DNA of 45,212 nucleotides from JBNJGT01 sp051819765 (GTDB lineage: Archaea > Nanobdellota > Nanobdellia > Woesearchaeales > JACJVW01): NCBI GenBank assembly GCA_051819765.1, contig JBNJGT010000005.1, positions 1-45,212 of the forward strand. Reading direction: 5' to 3'. The notes beneath the pieces are model-generated. The model was not told where the DNA came from. It worked only from the letters and a program-made list of their open reading frames with translations, and made no database searches. The position numbers were made by a program, and so were the translations under genes. Below, piece after piece: positions 7,165-14,681 of this stretch (position 1 is the stretch's first letter; each line of letters begins with the position of its first letter).

Positions 7165-7928
7165 TGATCACGATACTAGACGAAGATAAGAAGAATGGGA
7201 AACTTTCATTTTCCATGTCTAATGCAACCCCTGCATTCGCAAATGCACTGAGACGCACGATCATTGACGACGTCCCTACTATGGCAATCGAGACCGTAGA
7301 GCTTGTCAACAATACTTCGATCCTATACGACGAAGTGATTGCCCACCGTATGGGACTCATCCCACTCTCAACAGACCTCAAGAGCTACGAGCTCCAAGAG
7401 AATTGCAAGTGCAACGGCGAAGGCTGTGCACGCTGCAGTGTGCAGATGACCCTTAAGGGCAGCAAACCAGGGTTTGTGACCGCAAGCCAGATCGAATCCA
7501 AGGATCCGGCCGTGACCCCTGTATTCCCGAACACCCCAATCACCAAACTTGCCAAAGGCCAGGAGATAGAAGTGCTTGCAACAGCAATCCTGGGACGTGG
7601 CAGGATCCATGCAAAATGGACCCCAGCCCATGTCTGGTACACCTACAAACCAAAGGTGACAGTGCATACCAGCGCAAAGATTGACGACGATCGGTTTCCA
7701 AAAGAGATCTTCGACAAGAACGGTAAGATCGACAAAGACAAGATCAACAAGCCCTACTTGATCGACGCGGTTGACGGCATTGACGATAATATCATCAGTG
7801 TCGAATATGATAAGAATGCTTTTGTGTTTTACATGGAATCATTCGGCCAGCTCGACTGTAGGGAGATAGTTCAAAAGGCCTTTGACATCCTCGGCGAACG
7901 CATCAAGGCTTTCAGCGACCAGATATAA
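7161..7928 (+). CDS. rpoD: DNA-directed RNA polymerase subunit D
   Basis: The 255-residue protein is the archaeal homologue of Rpb3 and bacterial alpha, which dimerises with subunit L to nucleate polymerase assembly. The dimerisation motif is SMSNATPAFANALRRTIIDD. A cysteine cluster CKCNGEGCARC (about residues 80-90) has the CxCx4Cx2C spacing of the zinc loop in eukaryotic Rpb3. The four-cysteine Fe-S motif found in domain 3 of some archaeal subunits D is absent; that region reads DRFPKEIFDKNGKIDKDKIN. The TAA stop at 7926-7928 directly touches the first base of the tRNA-Leu gene. Confidence 0.97.
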   Translation: MMITILDEDKKNGKLSFSMSNATPAFANALRRTIIDDVPTMAIETVELVNNTSILYDEVIAHRMGLIPLSTDLKSYELQENCKCNGEGCARCSVQMTLKGSKPGFVTASQIESKDPAVTPVFPNTPITKLAKGQEIEVLATAILGRGRIHAKWTPAHVWYTYKPKVTVHTSAKIDDDRFPKEIFDKNGKIDKDKINKPYLIDAVDGIDDNIISVEYDKNAFVFYMESFGQLDCREIVQKAFDILGERIKAFSDQI

Positions 7929-8012
7929 GCGAGGGTGCCGGAGTGGTCAAACGGGCTAGGTTGAGGGCCTAGTGGCTTAGTGCCTGCGCGAGTTCAAACC
8001 TCGTCCCTCGCA
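7929..8012 (+). tRNA. tRNA-Leu (anticodon GAG)
   Basis: A complete long-variable-arm tRNA folds from 7929 to 8012. The acceptor stem pairs GCGAGGG with CCCTCGC and is followed by discriminator A. The anticodon stem CTAGG/CCTAG encloses TTGAGGG, giving anticodon GAG (Leu, CUC/CUU). The T arm is GCGAG-TTCAAAC-CTCGT. The CCA end is not encoded. The gene has no spacer from the rpoD stop codon and lies 5 bp before the next start codon, so it must be processed out of the operon transcript. tRNA-Leu at this location is known in other archaeal ribosomal clusters. Confidence 0.97.
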
Positions 8013-8017
8013 TCACA

Positions 8018-8563
8018 ATGACCTGGGTAATCAGACCCGACCTCAAACGGATGAACATCCTCACAACCCTCGGGATTGTTGGGGCCATAGTCGCAGTGCT
8101 GGCATTGCACTTTGGGATGATCGCATTCATCGGCATCAACCTTCCGGAGATGGTCGCAGAGAGCCTGGACGCCATCGGTATGCAAATCGATATCGATGCA
8201 GGAAAACTCACCCTTGCAGGAGGGCTTGCCATCCTGTTGGCATTTGGCCTTGTGAACCTCAAGTTCAACAAGAGCTTCCAGATATACCCCGACAGGCTAG
8301 CGACAAAGGCAAAGACAATCCCATTCGCCAATATCACCAGGGTGATATTCGACAAGAGTTCCCTGCCACAGAACATCCTTGGCTATGGAACACTCATCGT
8401 CGAAGCATCCCAGACCGACACCCCCAACCTGCAAGTTGAGTTCATCCCACAGATAGAGACTGTATGTCAACAGTTGCAACAGGCAGTCTACCAGTTCAAG
8501 CTGGCACAATACCAACAAGAACAACAACAAGCACGAGTATCAAATATATTAGATCAGTGGTAA
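8018..8563 (+). CDS. membrane protein with bacterial PH-like domain
   Basis: This 181-residue protein has two hydrophobic segments (about residues 15-42 and 65-82) followed by a cytoplasmic domain resembling the bPH2/YdbT fold: FQIYPDRLATKAKTIPFANI, then a GYGTLIVEAS strand and a C-terminal glutamine-rich helix (KLAQYQQEQQQA). The function is unknown. The gene is inserted between tRNA-Leu and eL18 inside the ribosomal cluster and would be co-transcribed with it. Its start lies 5 nt after the tRNA 3' end, so tRNA processing by RNase Z would yield an almost leaderless mRNA. Confidence 0.7.
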   Translation: MTWVIRPDLKRMNILTTLGIVGAIVAVLALHFGMIAFIGINLPEMVAESLDAIGMQIDIDAGKLTLAGGLAILLAFGLVNLKFNKSFQIYPDRLATKAKTIPFANITRVIFDKSSLPQNILGYGTLIVEASQTDTPNLQVEFIPQIETVCQQLQQAVYQFKLAQYQQEQQQARVSNILDQW

Positions 8564-8564
8564 A

Positions 8565-8924
8565 ATGAAACGCGGACCAATAAACCCACAGTTGTGCGAC
8601 CTCATTCGCAAGCTAAAGACCGCCTCCATCGAGGAGAAGGTCAGCATCTGGAAGCGAGTAGCACTGGACCTAGAGAAACCAGCACGAAACAAACGAGCCG
8701 TCAATATTGCCCGCATCAACAGGAACACCAAAGAAGGTGAGATGGTGATAGTTCCAGGCAAAGTACTGGGAACTGGCAATATAGGACACAAACTGACCAT
8801 TGCAGCGTATGCGGTCTCCGACAAGGCTCGCCAGGAGATCGAGAAAGCTGACGGCAAAGTGCTCACGATCAACGAACTCCTTGAGAATAATCCAAAAGGG
8901 AAAAATGTGAGGATTATTGGTTAA
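8565..8924 (+). CDS. rpl18e: 50S ribosomal protein eL18
   Basis: The 119-residue protein is the archaeal/eukaryotic L18e, which binds 23S rRNA. Typical segments are KRGPINPQLCDLIRKLK, the basic NKRAVNIARINRNT and the core PGKVLGTGNIGHKLTIAAYA. It follows the PH-like gene with a one-base gap and precedes uL13 by one base, fully within the operon. Confidence 0.96.
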   Translation: MKRGPINPQLCDLIRKLKTASIEEKVSIWKRVALDLEKPARNKRAVNIARINRNTKEGEMVIVPGKVLGTGNIGHKLTIAAYAVSDKARQEIEKADGKVLTINELLENNPKGKNVRIIG

Positions 8925-8925
8925 A

Positions 8926-9333
8926 ATGATCATCGACGCAAAAGATTCAATCATCGGACGGATCGGGACAGTGGCCGCAAAAAAGGCGCTCCTTGGTGAA
9001 GAGGTAATAATCATCAATACCGATAGGGCAGTCATCAGCGGCACCAAGGAAAAGGTGTTTGCCGACTGCAAGCAAAAACGGGATAGAGGGACATTCAAGG
9101 GCCCATATGTACCCCGACGATCAGATCTCTTTGTGAAACGCACCATCCGTGGTATGCTTCCAAAGAGAGGAAAGGGGCCTGATGTCCTAGCACGCATCAA
9201 GTGCTACGTTGGAACCCCGAGCCAGTTTGAGGGCAAGGCAACGACCATCCCTGAAGCCAATGTCTCAAAATTACCAAACCTAAAATACGTCACTGTACAA
9301 GAGATCTGCAAACAACTGGGTGGAAAAATATGA
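8926..9333 (+). CDS. rpl13: 50S ribosomal protein uL13
   Basis: This 135-residue protein matches archaeal uL13: the N-terminus MIIDAKDSIIGRIGTVAAKK, then VIINTDRAVISG, and KRTIRGMLPKRGKGPDVLAR in the middle. The ATG at 8926 is chosen over the upstream in-frame TTG at 8917. It overlaps the uS9 gene by ATGA (9330-9333). Confidence 0.97.
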   Translation: MIIDAKDSIIGRIGTVAAKKALLGEEVIIINTDRAVISGTKEKVFADCKQKRDRGTFKGPYVPRRSDLFVKRTIRGMLPKRGKGPDVLARIKCYVGTPSQFEGKATTIPEANVSKLPNLKYVTVQEICKQLGGKI

Positions 9334-9719
9334 TAACAACCTCAGGTAAACGAAAACAGGCTATTGCAAGGGCAAGCCTTAAGAAAGGTAACGGTTCTAT
9401 CAAGATCAATGGTACGCCTCTCGAGAATTTCGCACCGCGATATGCCCGCATGAAAGTGATGGAACCAATCATTCTCATTGGCGAAAAAGCCAAGCAGATT
9501 GATGTATCCATCCGTACCAATGGCGGCGGCATCATGGGCCAATCAGACGCAGCACGGCTTGCGCTATCAAGAGCGCTTGTCGAATTTGACGAGTCAAACG
9601 AGGATATCCTCCTCAACTACGACAGGAAGCTCCTGGTCGCAGATGTTCGCAGAAGAGAGACCCGAAAGCCAAACACCCGCGGAAATGCCCGGGCAAAGCG
9701 GCAGAAAAGTTACAGGTGA
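9330..9719 (+). CDS. rps9: 30S ribosomal protein uS9
   Basis: The 129-residue product is uS9, whose C-terminal tail reaches the P-site tRNA. It begins with the typical TSGKRKQAIARASLKKGNG, contains GGGIMGQSDAARLALSRAL, and ends in the conserved GNARAKRQKSYR tail. It is translationally coupled to uL13. Confidence 0.98.
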   Translation: MITTSGKRKQAIARASLKKGNGSIKINGTPLENFAPRYARMKVMEPIILIGEKAKQIDVSIRTNGGGIMGQSDAARLALSRALVEFDESNEDILLNYDRKLLVADVRRRETRKPNTRGNARAKRQKSYR

Positions 9720-9723
9720 GAAA

Positions 9724-9921
9724 ATGATCATTCCAGTACGATGCTTCAGTTGCGGAAAACCAATCGCCCACCTCTGGGAAGAATATAAACAACGAGTGGA
9801 GACTGGCGAGAACAAAAAGCATGTCCTTGACAATCTCGGCCTTGAACGATACTGCTGCCGGACCATGTTCCTCGGACACGTTGATCTCATCGATATTACA
9901 GGCGAATTCAAGAAGGTGTAA
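9724..9921 (+). CDS. rpoN: DNA-directed RNA polymerase subunit N
   Basis: This 65-residue protein is RpoN, the homologue of eukaryotic Rpb10, a zinc-binding adaptor of the D/L platform. The zinc site is formed by CFSCGK near the N-terminus and CC in GLERYCCRTMFLGHVDLID, both family hallmarks. It lies 4 bp after uS9. The gene that commonly follows in archaea (rpoK) is not present here. Confidence 0.97.
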   Translation: MIIPVRCFSCGKPIAHLWEEYKQRVETGENKKHVLDNLGLERYCCRTMFLGHVDLIDITGEFKKV

Positions 9922-9922
9922 A

Positions 9923-10132
9923 ATGAGTAACCACGTAAAGCAAAGGGATTTCAAACGAGGCGGATCACGGCATACGAAGGTATCGCGATACAGAACAACC
10001 CGACCAAAGACCTTCCGCACAAAGGAAGCCGCCGAAGCATGGGCAAAAGCACAAGGCCTTACAGAATATAAACTCGTTGACCTTCACGAGAACCAGAAGA
10101 CCTCAAAGATCAAGGTCGAAGCTTTTAAATAA
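9923..10132 (+). CDS. small basic protein at the end of the ribosomal cluster
   Basis: This 69-residue lysine/arginine-rich protein has a basic N-terminal half (RDFKRGGSRHTKVSRYRTT) and a short helix-strand C-terminal half (TKEAAEAWAKAQGLTEYKL). It begins one base after the rpoN stop, so it is surely part of the ribosomal operon. I do not recognise a named family. The size, charge and location suggest an RNA-binding or ribosome-associated protein of a limited archaeal group. A T-rich run follows the gene (10134-10150) and may end the operon transcript. Confidence 0.75.
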   Translation: MSNHVKQRDFKRGGSRHTKVSRYRTTRPKTFRTKEAAEAWAKAQGLTEYKLVDLHENQKTSKIKVEAFK

Positions 10133-10153
10133 TTTCTTTTACATTTCCTTTTC

Positions 10154-11098
10154 ATGAAACATTCCTTAAAAATAACCCTTTACCTGGTCGCGCTTTTTTT
10201 TGTTGCCCAAGTCGCAGGTCTTCTCATAACCAGCCAGCATCTTCCCCACCTCACCACCTCTGAGAGTGGCGACATCACCATCCATAACGAGACCGCAACC
10301 CTACCCGGTGGCGCGGAGCGGCCCCAGACAGAATCTGAGACCCAGACCCTCATCTTCATCGTGGGCGCCATCCTCTTTGGAACAATCCTCCTGCTGATCC
10401 TCATCAGGTTCCGCCTCAGACGCGTCTGGAAAGGATGGTTCTATGTGGCAATCACCCTGTGTCTCTATATCTCTATCGCAAGCTTTCTTCCGGAGCGATA
10501 CCACATCTACGCGCTTATCGCAGGAATCATTTTCGCCTACTTCAAGATCATAAAGCACAATATTATCATCCATAACGTGACAGAGATCATGATCTACGGG
10601 GCAATCGGCGCCCTTTTCGTGCCCATGGAGCACATGAACCTGCTGGTTGCGATCCTTCTCCTGGTCATAATCTCCCTCTACGACATGTTTGCCGTCTGGC
10701 AATCAAAGCATATGGTGAAACTTGCAGAATTCCAGACCCAATCAAAGGTCTTTGCCGGCCTCTTCATCCCCTACTCAGGCGATAAGGTAGCAAAACCCAA
10801 GGCAGCAAAACAACCAGAGACCACTAAGACAAAAGAGACCAAAGTCCATAACGCCATCCTTGGAGGGGGAGACATCGCCTTCCCTTTGATCTTCTCAGGG
10901 GTCATCATGAAAGGGCTCCTCCAGGAGATGCAATTCATGCCTGCCTTCCTCCTGACGCTTATAGTCTCGCTTTCAGCAACCATAGCATTGTTCATCCTCT
11001 TCGTCAAGGCAGAGAAAGGGAAATTCTATCCGGCGATGCCATTCATTTCGGCAGGCTGCTTTGTGGGCCTTGGCTTAACCGTGCTCCTTCAACTATAA
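10154..11098 (+). CDS. presenilin/signal peptide peptidase-like aspartyl protease
   Basis: The 314-residue polytopic membrane protein belongs to the archaeal presenilin/SPP family of intramembrane proteases. The two catalytic aspartates are Asp177 in SLYDMFAV and Asp240 in LGGGDIAFP (the GxGD motif). The C-terminal PAL motif appears as PAMPF at 293-297, with Met in place of Leu. About nine hydrophobic segments are visible, and a charged Lys/Thr-rich loop (208-232) separates the two catalytic helices. It would cleave transmembrane helices such as leftover signal peptides. The last 10 bp overlap the convergent metallo-beta-lactamase gene. Confidence 0.88.
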   Translation: MKHSLKITLYLVALFFVAQVAGLLITSQHLPHLTTSESGDITIHNETATLPGGAERPQTESETQTLIFIVGAILFGTILLLILIRFRLRRVWKGWFYVAITLCLYISIASFLPERYHIYALIAGIIFAYFKIIKHNIIIHNVTEIMIYGAIGALFVPMEHMNLLVAILLLVIISLYDMFAVWQSKHMVKLAEFQTQSKVFAGLFIPYSGDKVAKPKAAKQPETTKTKETKVHNAILGGGDIAFPLIFSGVIMKGLLQEMQFMPAFLLTLIVSLSATIALFILFVKAEKGKFYPAMPFISAGCFVGLGLTVLLQL

Positions 11099-11904
11099 AG
11101 GTTAAGAGTGCGCTGGTTCATGCGCGCAGAATAGGACAACGGATGCAGTTCCAACCCATCGACTGCTGCGATCACCTGGACACCGGTCTCCTTTTGGATC
11201 TCCCGGGCCATGTACAGTGGATCATTGTCCAGGAATTTCGAGCCAAAATGCGTCAATACACACATCCTGGGTTGGACTTTCTTGAGGATCTTTACCACAT
11301 CTTCATCATTCAGATGATCATCCTGTTTCACAGATGCAGGATAAACGCAGTTGAGGATCAGGATATCTGCATTCGAGTAATGCTTCACAGCCTCTTTAGT
11401 GTAAGTAGTATCACCGCTGTAAGCCAACACAAAGTCAGGTGTGAAAAACTTGAAACCAACCCCTGTCTCATCAGAATGCTTCGTTGGAAGCGCCAGGATC
11501 TCAACTGCTTCGATTCCAACCCGCTGACCAGGCTGCACCTGGATGACCCGCTCTGTACAATCCCTGAAAAAAGGAGTCAACACAGCAGGCAATGCCTCTG
11601 TTCCCTGGATCGCAGACTTGCTCCCCACAATGACCCCATACCGGTCAAAACCATTGTAGGTCATAGCACTGATGACTGCATTCAGATCATGGCTATGGTT
11701 CAAGTGCCCGTGGCTCACCAGCACACAGGTAGTCTCCCGCAGGTTGCAGCGATACTCCTTTGCCTTCACCAGCACACCAGGTCCAGGGTCCAGGAGAAAC
11801 TGGTACCCATTCGTCCGGATGACAATGCCAGCAGAAGCCCGCCGTTGCTTCCCTACGACAAATGAGTCTCCTCCGGTTCCGAGAAATAAGATTCGAGGCT
11901 CCAT
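11089..11904 (-). CDS. metallo-beta-lactamase fold hydrolase
   Basis: This 271-residue protein carries the metallo-beta-lactamase metal site in a variant form, SHGHLNHSHDL (HxHxNH instead of HxHxDH). Further motifs are LPTKHSDETGVGF, the strand LAYSGDTTY with the bridging Asp, and a late histidine in VLTHFGSKF. The layout resembles the RNase Z/phosphodiesterase branch, but the genome already has a canonical RNase Z at 19785. I choose the ATG at 11904 because a TATA-like TTTTATTAA (about 11930-11938) lies 30 bp upstream. The substrate is unknown; the Asp-to-Asn change may alter metal use. Confidence 0.75.
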   Translation of the reverse strand: MEPRILFLGTGGDSFVVGKQRRASAGIVIRTNGYQFLLDPGPGVLVKAKEYRCNLRETTCVLVSHGHLNHSHDLNAVISAMTYNGFDRYGVIVGSKSAIQGTEALPAVLTPFFRDCTERVIQVQPGQRVGIEAVEILALPTKHSDETGVGFKFFTPDFVLAYSGDTTYTKEAVKHYSNADILILNCVYPASVKQDDHLNDEDVVKILKKVQPRMCVLTHFGSKFLDNDPLYMAREIQKETGVQVIAAVDGLELHPLSYSARMNQRTLNLYS

Positions 11905-12126
11905 CCACCTATTAAGACTCAACGTATGTTAATAAAAGTTTCTATCCCTGGGGTCACCCAAATCGCTTCGTGAAGAGAATATTTTCAAAAAAAATTCTAG
12001 TGGAATTAAAAATCAAATATTGTCGACGAGGTTGCAATGGAACTAAAGGTTAGATCCATCAGAAATATATCTACAAAAAGAAATGTCCATCACGAAAAAA
12101 GTTTGGTGACTCCGCACACAGCAAGA

Positions 12127-12135
12127 TTTAAAAAA
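12127..12135 (+). promoter_or_regulatory. TATA box of the SRP RNA gene
   Basis: TTTAAAAAA is centred 26 bp before the first base of the paired 5' end of the SRP RNA at 12157. Confidence 0.65.
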
Positions 12136-12156
12136 CTTAGCAGATTCAACCACAAT

Positions 12157-12431
12157 GGGTAAGCTAGGTCGGGAAGTTAGCCCTTTCCTGTTGCCGCAAA
12201 CGGGCTATACGGCGGGACCGAAGCTGGAGGAGCAGTTGAGGCTGTTCAATCCCAGTCCTGGGTCGGACGATGATATTCTGTCCTTCAGGATCGGTTCCTG
12301 GCGGAACCGGGTCAGATCAGGAATGAAGCAGCCCTAACGCCAGGAGCTGGTGCTTGGGGGGTCGCGGAATTAAGGAAGAACCAGGATCGCTGGGGTGGAC
12401 AGTCTTTCCTCATCCTCCGGCACGCTTACCC
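12157..12431 (+). ncRNA. ffs: SRP RNA (7S RNA)
   Basis: The signal-recognition-particle RNA is about 275 nt. The SRP54-binding helix 8 is recognisable at about 12300-12345: GGGTCAGATCA, a GGAA tetraloop, then TGAAGCAGCCCTAA. The 5' and 3' ends pair as helix 1, GGGTAAGC (12157-12164) with GCTTACCC (12424-12431). Helix 5 continues with CTGGAGGA against TCCTCCGG, CTGTTC against GGACAG, and CCCAG/TCCTGG against CCAGGA/CTGGG. The 5' domain (GGTCGGGAAGTTAGCC and the following loops) resembles the archaeal Alu-like part. The 3' strand overlaps the 3' end of the convergent M16 peptidase gene by about 22 bp. Confidence 0.92.
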
Positions 12432-13618
12432 TCTTCTATCAACACCTGAGTGAATCCGTGGGAAAAATATTTCTTGACAACACCTGCTACATCCTCCAAC
12501 GTCACTTCCTTGATCTTATCGCAATAATGGTTGAACCGATGGACAACACCTGCCTGCTTCCATACCCCAAGTGCTTCGGCAAGATTCTGGTTATCCTCAT
12601 TCTCCATGATAAATTCCCCCTCCAGAAACTGTTTGGCATCCAAGAGCTCACGCGAGGTGATCTCCCGCCTGAGTTCATGCTCAATTATTGAAAGGCAGGT
12701 TTGCACATTCTTTTGCTGCGTGCAGACTGAGAATACAAAAAAACCATAATGGCTTGAGGGATTATGGAATGCCCCGACTTCGTATGCAAGACCCCGCTTG
12801 TTACGTATCTCATCAAACAATCTGCCAGACATCCCCCGTGACAAGATTGCCCGAAGCACTTCCAAGGCTGGAGAATCCTGATGCGATAACGGTACAGCCC
12901 GGTACCCTTTCAATACATAGGTCTGGCTGATATCCCGCTCAATGCGTACCATGCGCTCCTCGGTACTTGCACCCGAGACAACCTGACATGAATTTAGCGA
13001 CCCCTCGCGAAAATTGCCGAACAATTGCGTGACCTCAGAGACAGCCATATCTGAACCAACAATGGTGACAAGAATATTTGGAGCCCGGTAATGCTTCCGA
13101 TAGAATTCGACAAGAGCACTTTGATCAAGGGATTCGATGGTCCCGGCATCACCGATCACCGGATGTTCAAGGCTGTGGCCTTTGAAAAGATCGCCTAAGA
13201 GAAGGTCCCACTGCAGATAACGGGGTTCGTCTTTTCTCAGGGAAATCTCTGAAAGTATCACATCCCGCTCCTTTTCAAGGCTCTCCTCAGCAAATGATGG
13301 ATTGGACAAGACATCCCACAACACCTCAATCGAGGTCGCAAGGTGCTTATTGAGCGTTTTGACATAAAAACACGTGCGATCATACGTCGTGTAAGCACCG
13401 ATCTCACCACCGAGGCTCTCCACTGCCGAGCTGATTTCGATTGCACTCCGGGTAGTTGTCCCCTCAAAGAGCATATGCTCGATAAAATGGGCAACACCAT
13501 GCTGCCCTTCAAGCTCATCACAGGAACCTGCTTCGACCACCACATTGACTGCTGTCGTCTGCCCCCCTTGGGGATAGAACACGACACGGACTCCATTCTT
13601 CAGCGTAAATTCCTCCAT
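12410..13618 (-). CDS. M16 family zinc metallopeptidase
   Basis: This 402-residue cytoplasmic protein has the inverted zinc motif HFIEH (HxxEH) at about residues 43-47, inside GVAHFIEHMLFEGT, and the downstream glutamate expected about 75 residues later in EKERDVILSEI. The second, non-catalytic half contains the RGLAYEVGAF element. The length of about 400 residues matches bacterial processing-peptidase-like proteins. M16 enzymes are mostly bacterial and eukaryotic, so this gene may have been acquired by transfer. It is divergent from the M24 peptidase gene across a 52-bp gap. Its last codons are antisense to the SRP RNA 3' strand. Confidence 0.9.
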   Translation of the reverse strand: MEEFTLKNGVRVVFYPQGGQTTAVNVVVEAGSCDELEGQHGVAHFIEHMLFEGTTTRSAIEISSAVESLGGEIGAYTTYDRTCFYVKTLNKHLATSIEVLWDVLSNPSFAEESLEKERDVILSEISLRKDEPRYLQWDLLLGDLFKGHSLEHPVIGDAGTIESLDQSALVEFYRKHYRAPNILVTIVGSDMAVSEVTQLFGNFREGSLNSCQVVSGASTEERMVRIERDISQTYVLKGYRAVPLSHQDSPALEVLRAILSRGMSGRLFDEIRNKRGLAYEVGAFHNPSSHYGFFVFSVCTQQKNVQTCLSIIEHELRREITSRELLDAKQFLEGEFIMENEDNQNLAEALGVWKQAGVVHRFNHYCDKIKEVTLEDVAGVVKKYFSHGFTQVLIEEGKRAGG

Positions 13619-13641
13619 TTCATGCTAAAAATCCGAAATTA

Positions 13642-13649
13642 TTTTAATA
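13642..13649. promoter_or_regulatory. shared divergent TATA element, M16/M24 peptidases
   Basis: The only TATA-like element in the 52-bp gap is TTTTAATA, about 26 bp from the M24 start (13671) and about 27 bp from the M16 start (13618). Both genes would then be leaderless and driven by one AT-rich element read on both strands. Confidence 0.5.
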
Positions 13650-13670
13650 GTTTCGCACAAAGAGACAAGA

Positions 13671-14621
13671 ATGGACCTGGCTGCCTACGCACAAGAGCAC
13701 AAGATGACTGCAGTAGTCATGACGCCAACCAATTTCTACTACGTGACAGGCCTACGAGGTCCGGGAATCATTGTCCAAAACACCAAACGGACCATCCTTA
13801 TCTCACCCCTGAACAAACAGACCCATGACTCACTTCCACTGACCAAAGAGAATCTGGAGGCTGCATTGAAAGGAACAAGAAAAATCGGCCTTGAACTCAA
13901 CTCCATAACCTACAACAAGTACAAGGAACTAAAAAAGGCGCAGGTACAGGATATCTCCCCCACCATTGAACAGGCACGAAGCATAAAGACACAAACAGAA
14001 GTCAGGTACATAAAAAAGGCCTGCCGCATCACTGATGAGATCCTGGCAGAGATCACCCCAAAAATCAAGAGACAAAAGACAGACAGCGACATCCAGGCAC
14101 TGATCATGCACGCGATTTACCAGCGTGGGCTTGAACCCTCATTCACACCCATCGTAGCATCCGGCAGGTACGCTGGAATCCCCCATCATGTCCCAAACCG
14201 CAATCCACTCCAAAAAGGCTTTCTCATCATCGACTTCGGTGTCAAATACAAGGGTTACTGCTCTGATCTCACCAGGACATTCTATATTGGCAGGCCCACA
14301 GCTCACGAGAAAGCACTGTATGAGGATCTCAGAGCCATCCAGGAACAGGCAATCCGCATGCTCACAACGCATCCCATCGATGAGATAGATGCCTTCACCC
14401 GGAAAACCAACTACCCCCACTCACTGGGACATGGCATCGGCCTGGATATTCATGAATCACCATTTTTACGGAAAGGCCAAAAGATCAGACCTGGCATGAC
14501 ACTCGCAATCGAGCCTGGGCACTACACCAAAAAATATGGTATCCGCATAGAAGATGATGTGCATATTAAAACAAAACCGGAAATACTCACAAAATCACCA
14601 AAAAAACTTATAATTCTCTAG
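13671..14621 (+). CDS. M24 family aminopeptidase (Xaa-Pro dipeptidase-like)
   Basis: The 316-residue protein is a pita-bread-fold metallopeptidase. The five metal ligands are all visible: Asp in LIIDFGVKY, Asp in YCSDLTRTF, His in HSLGHGIGLDIHE, Glu in LAIEPGHY and Glu in GIRIEDDV. A creatinase-like N-terminal domain of about 110 residues precedes the catalytic domain, although the protein is somewhat shorter than classical PepQ. It would cleave X-Pro dipeptides or N-terminal residues before proline and recycle peptides produced by the proteasome. The start is leaderless, from the shared promoter with the M16 gene. Confidence 0.9.
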   Translation: MDLAAYAQEHKMTAVVMTPTNFYYVTGLRGPGIIVQNTKRTILISPLNKQTHDSLPLTKENLEAALKGTRKIGLELNSITYNKYKELKKAQVQDISPTIEQARSIKTQTEVRYIKKACRITDEILAEITPKIKRQKTDSDIQALIMHAIYQRGLEPSFTPIVASGRYAGIPHHVPNRNPLQKGFLIIDFGVKYKGYCSDLTRTFYIGRPTAHEKALYEDLRAIQEQAIRMLTTHPIDEIDAFTRKTNYPHSLGHGIGLDIHESPFLRKGQKIRPGMTLAIEPGHYTKKYGIRIEDDVHIKTKPEILTKSPKKLIIL

Positions 14622-14681
14622 CATCCGCTATCAAAATACTAGGAATACTTTTATAAAGTATTGCACATTCTGTCCCATACC

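Noticed and set aside
11089..11904. A second RNase Z
   Set aside because: The metal motif is HGHLNH rather than HxHxDH and no exosite is evident, while a canonical RNase Z is encoded at 19785.
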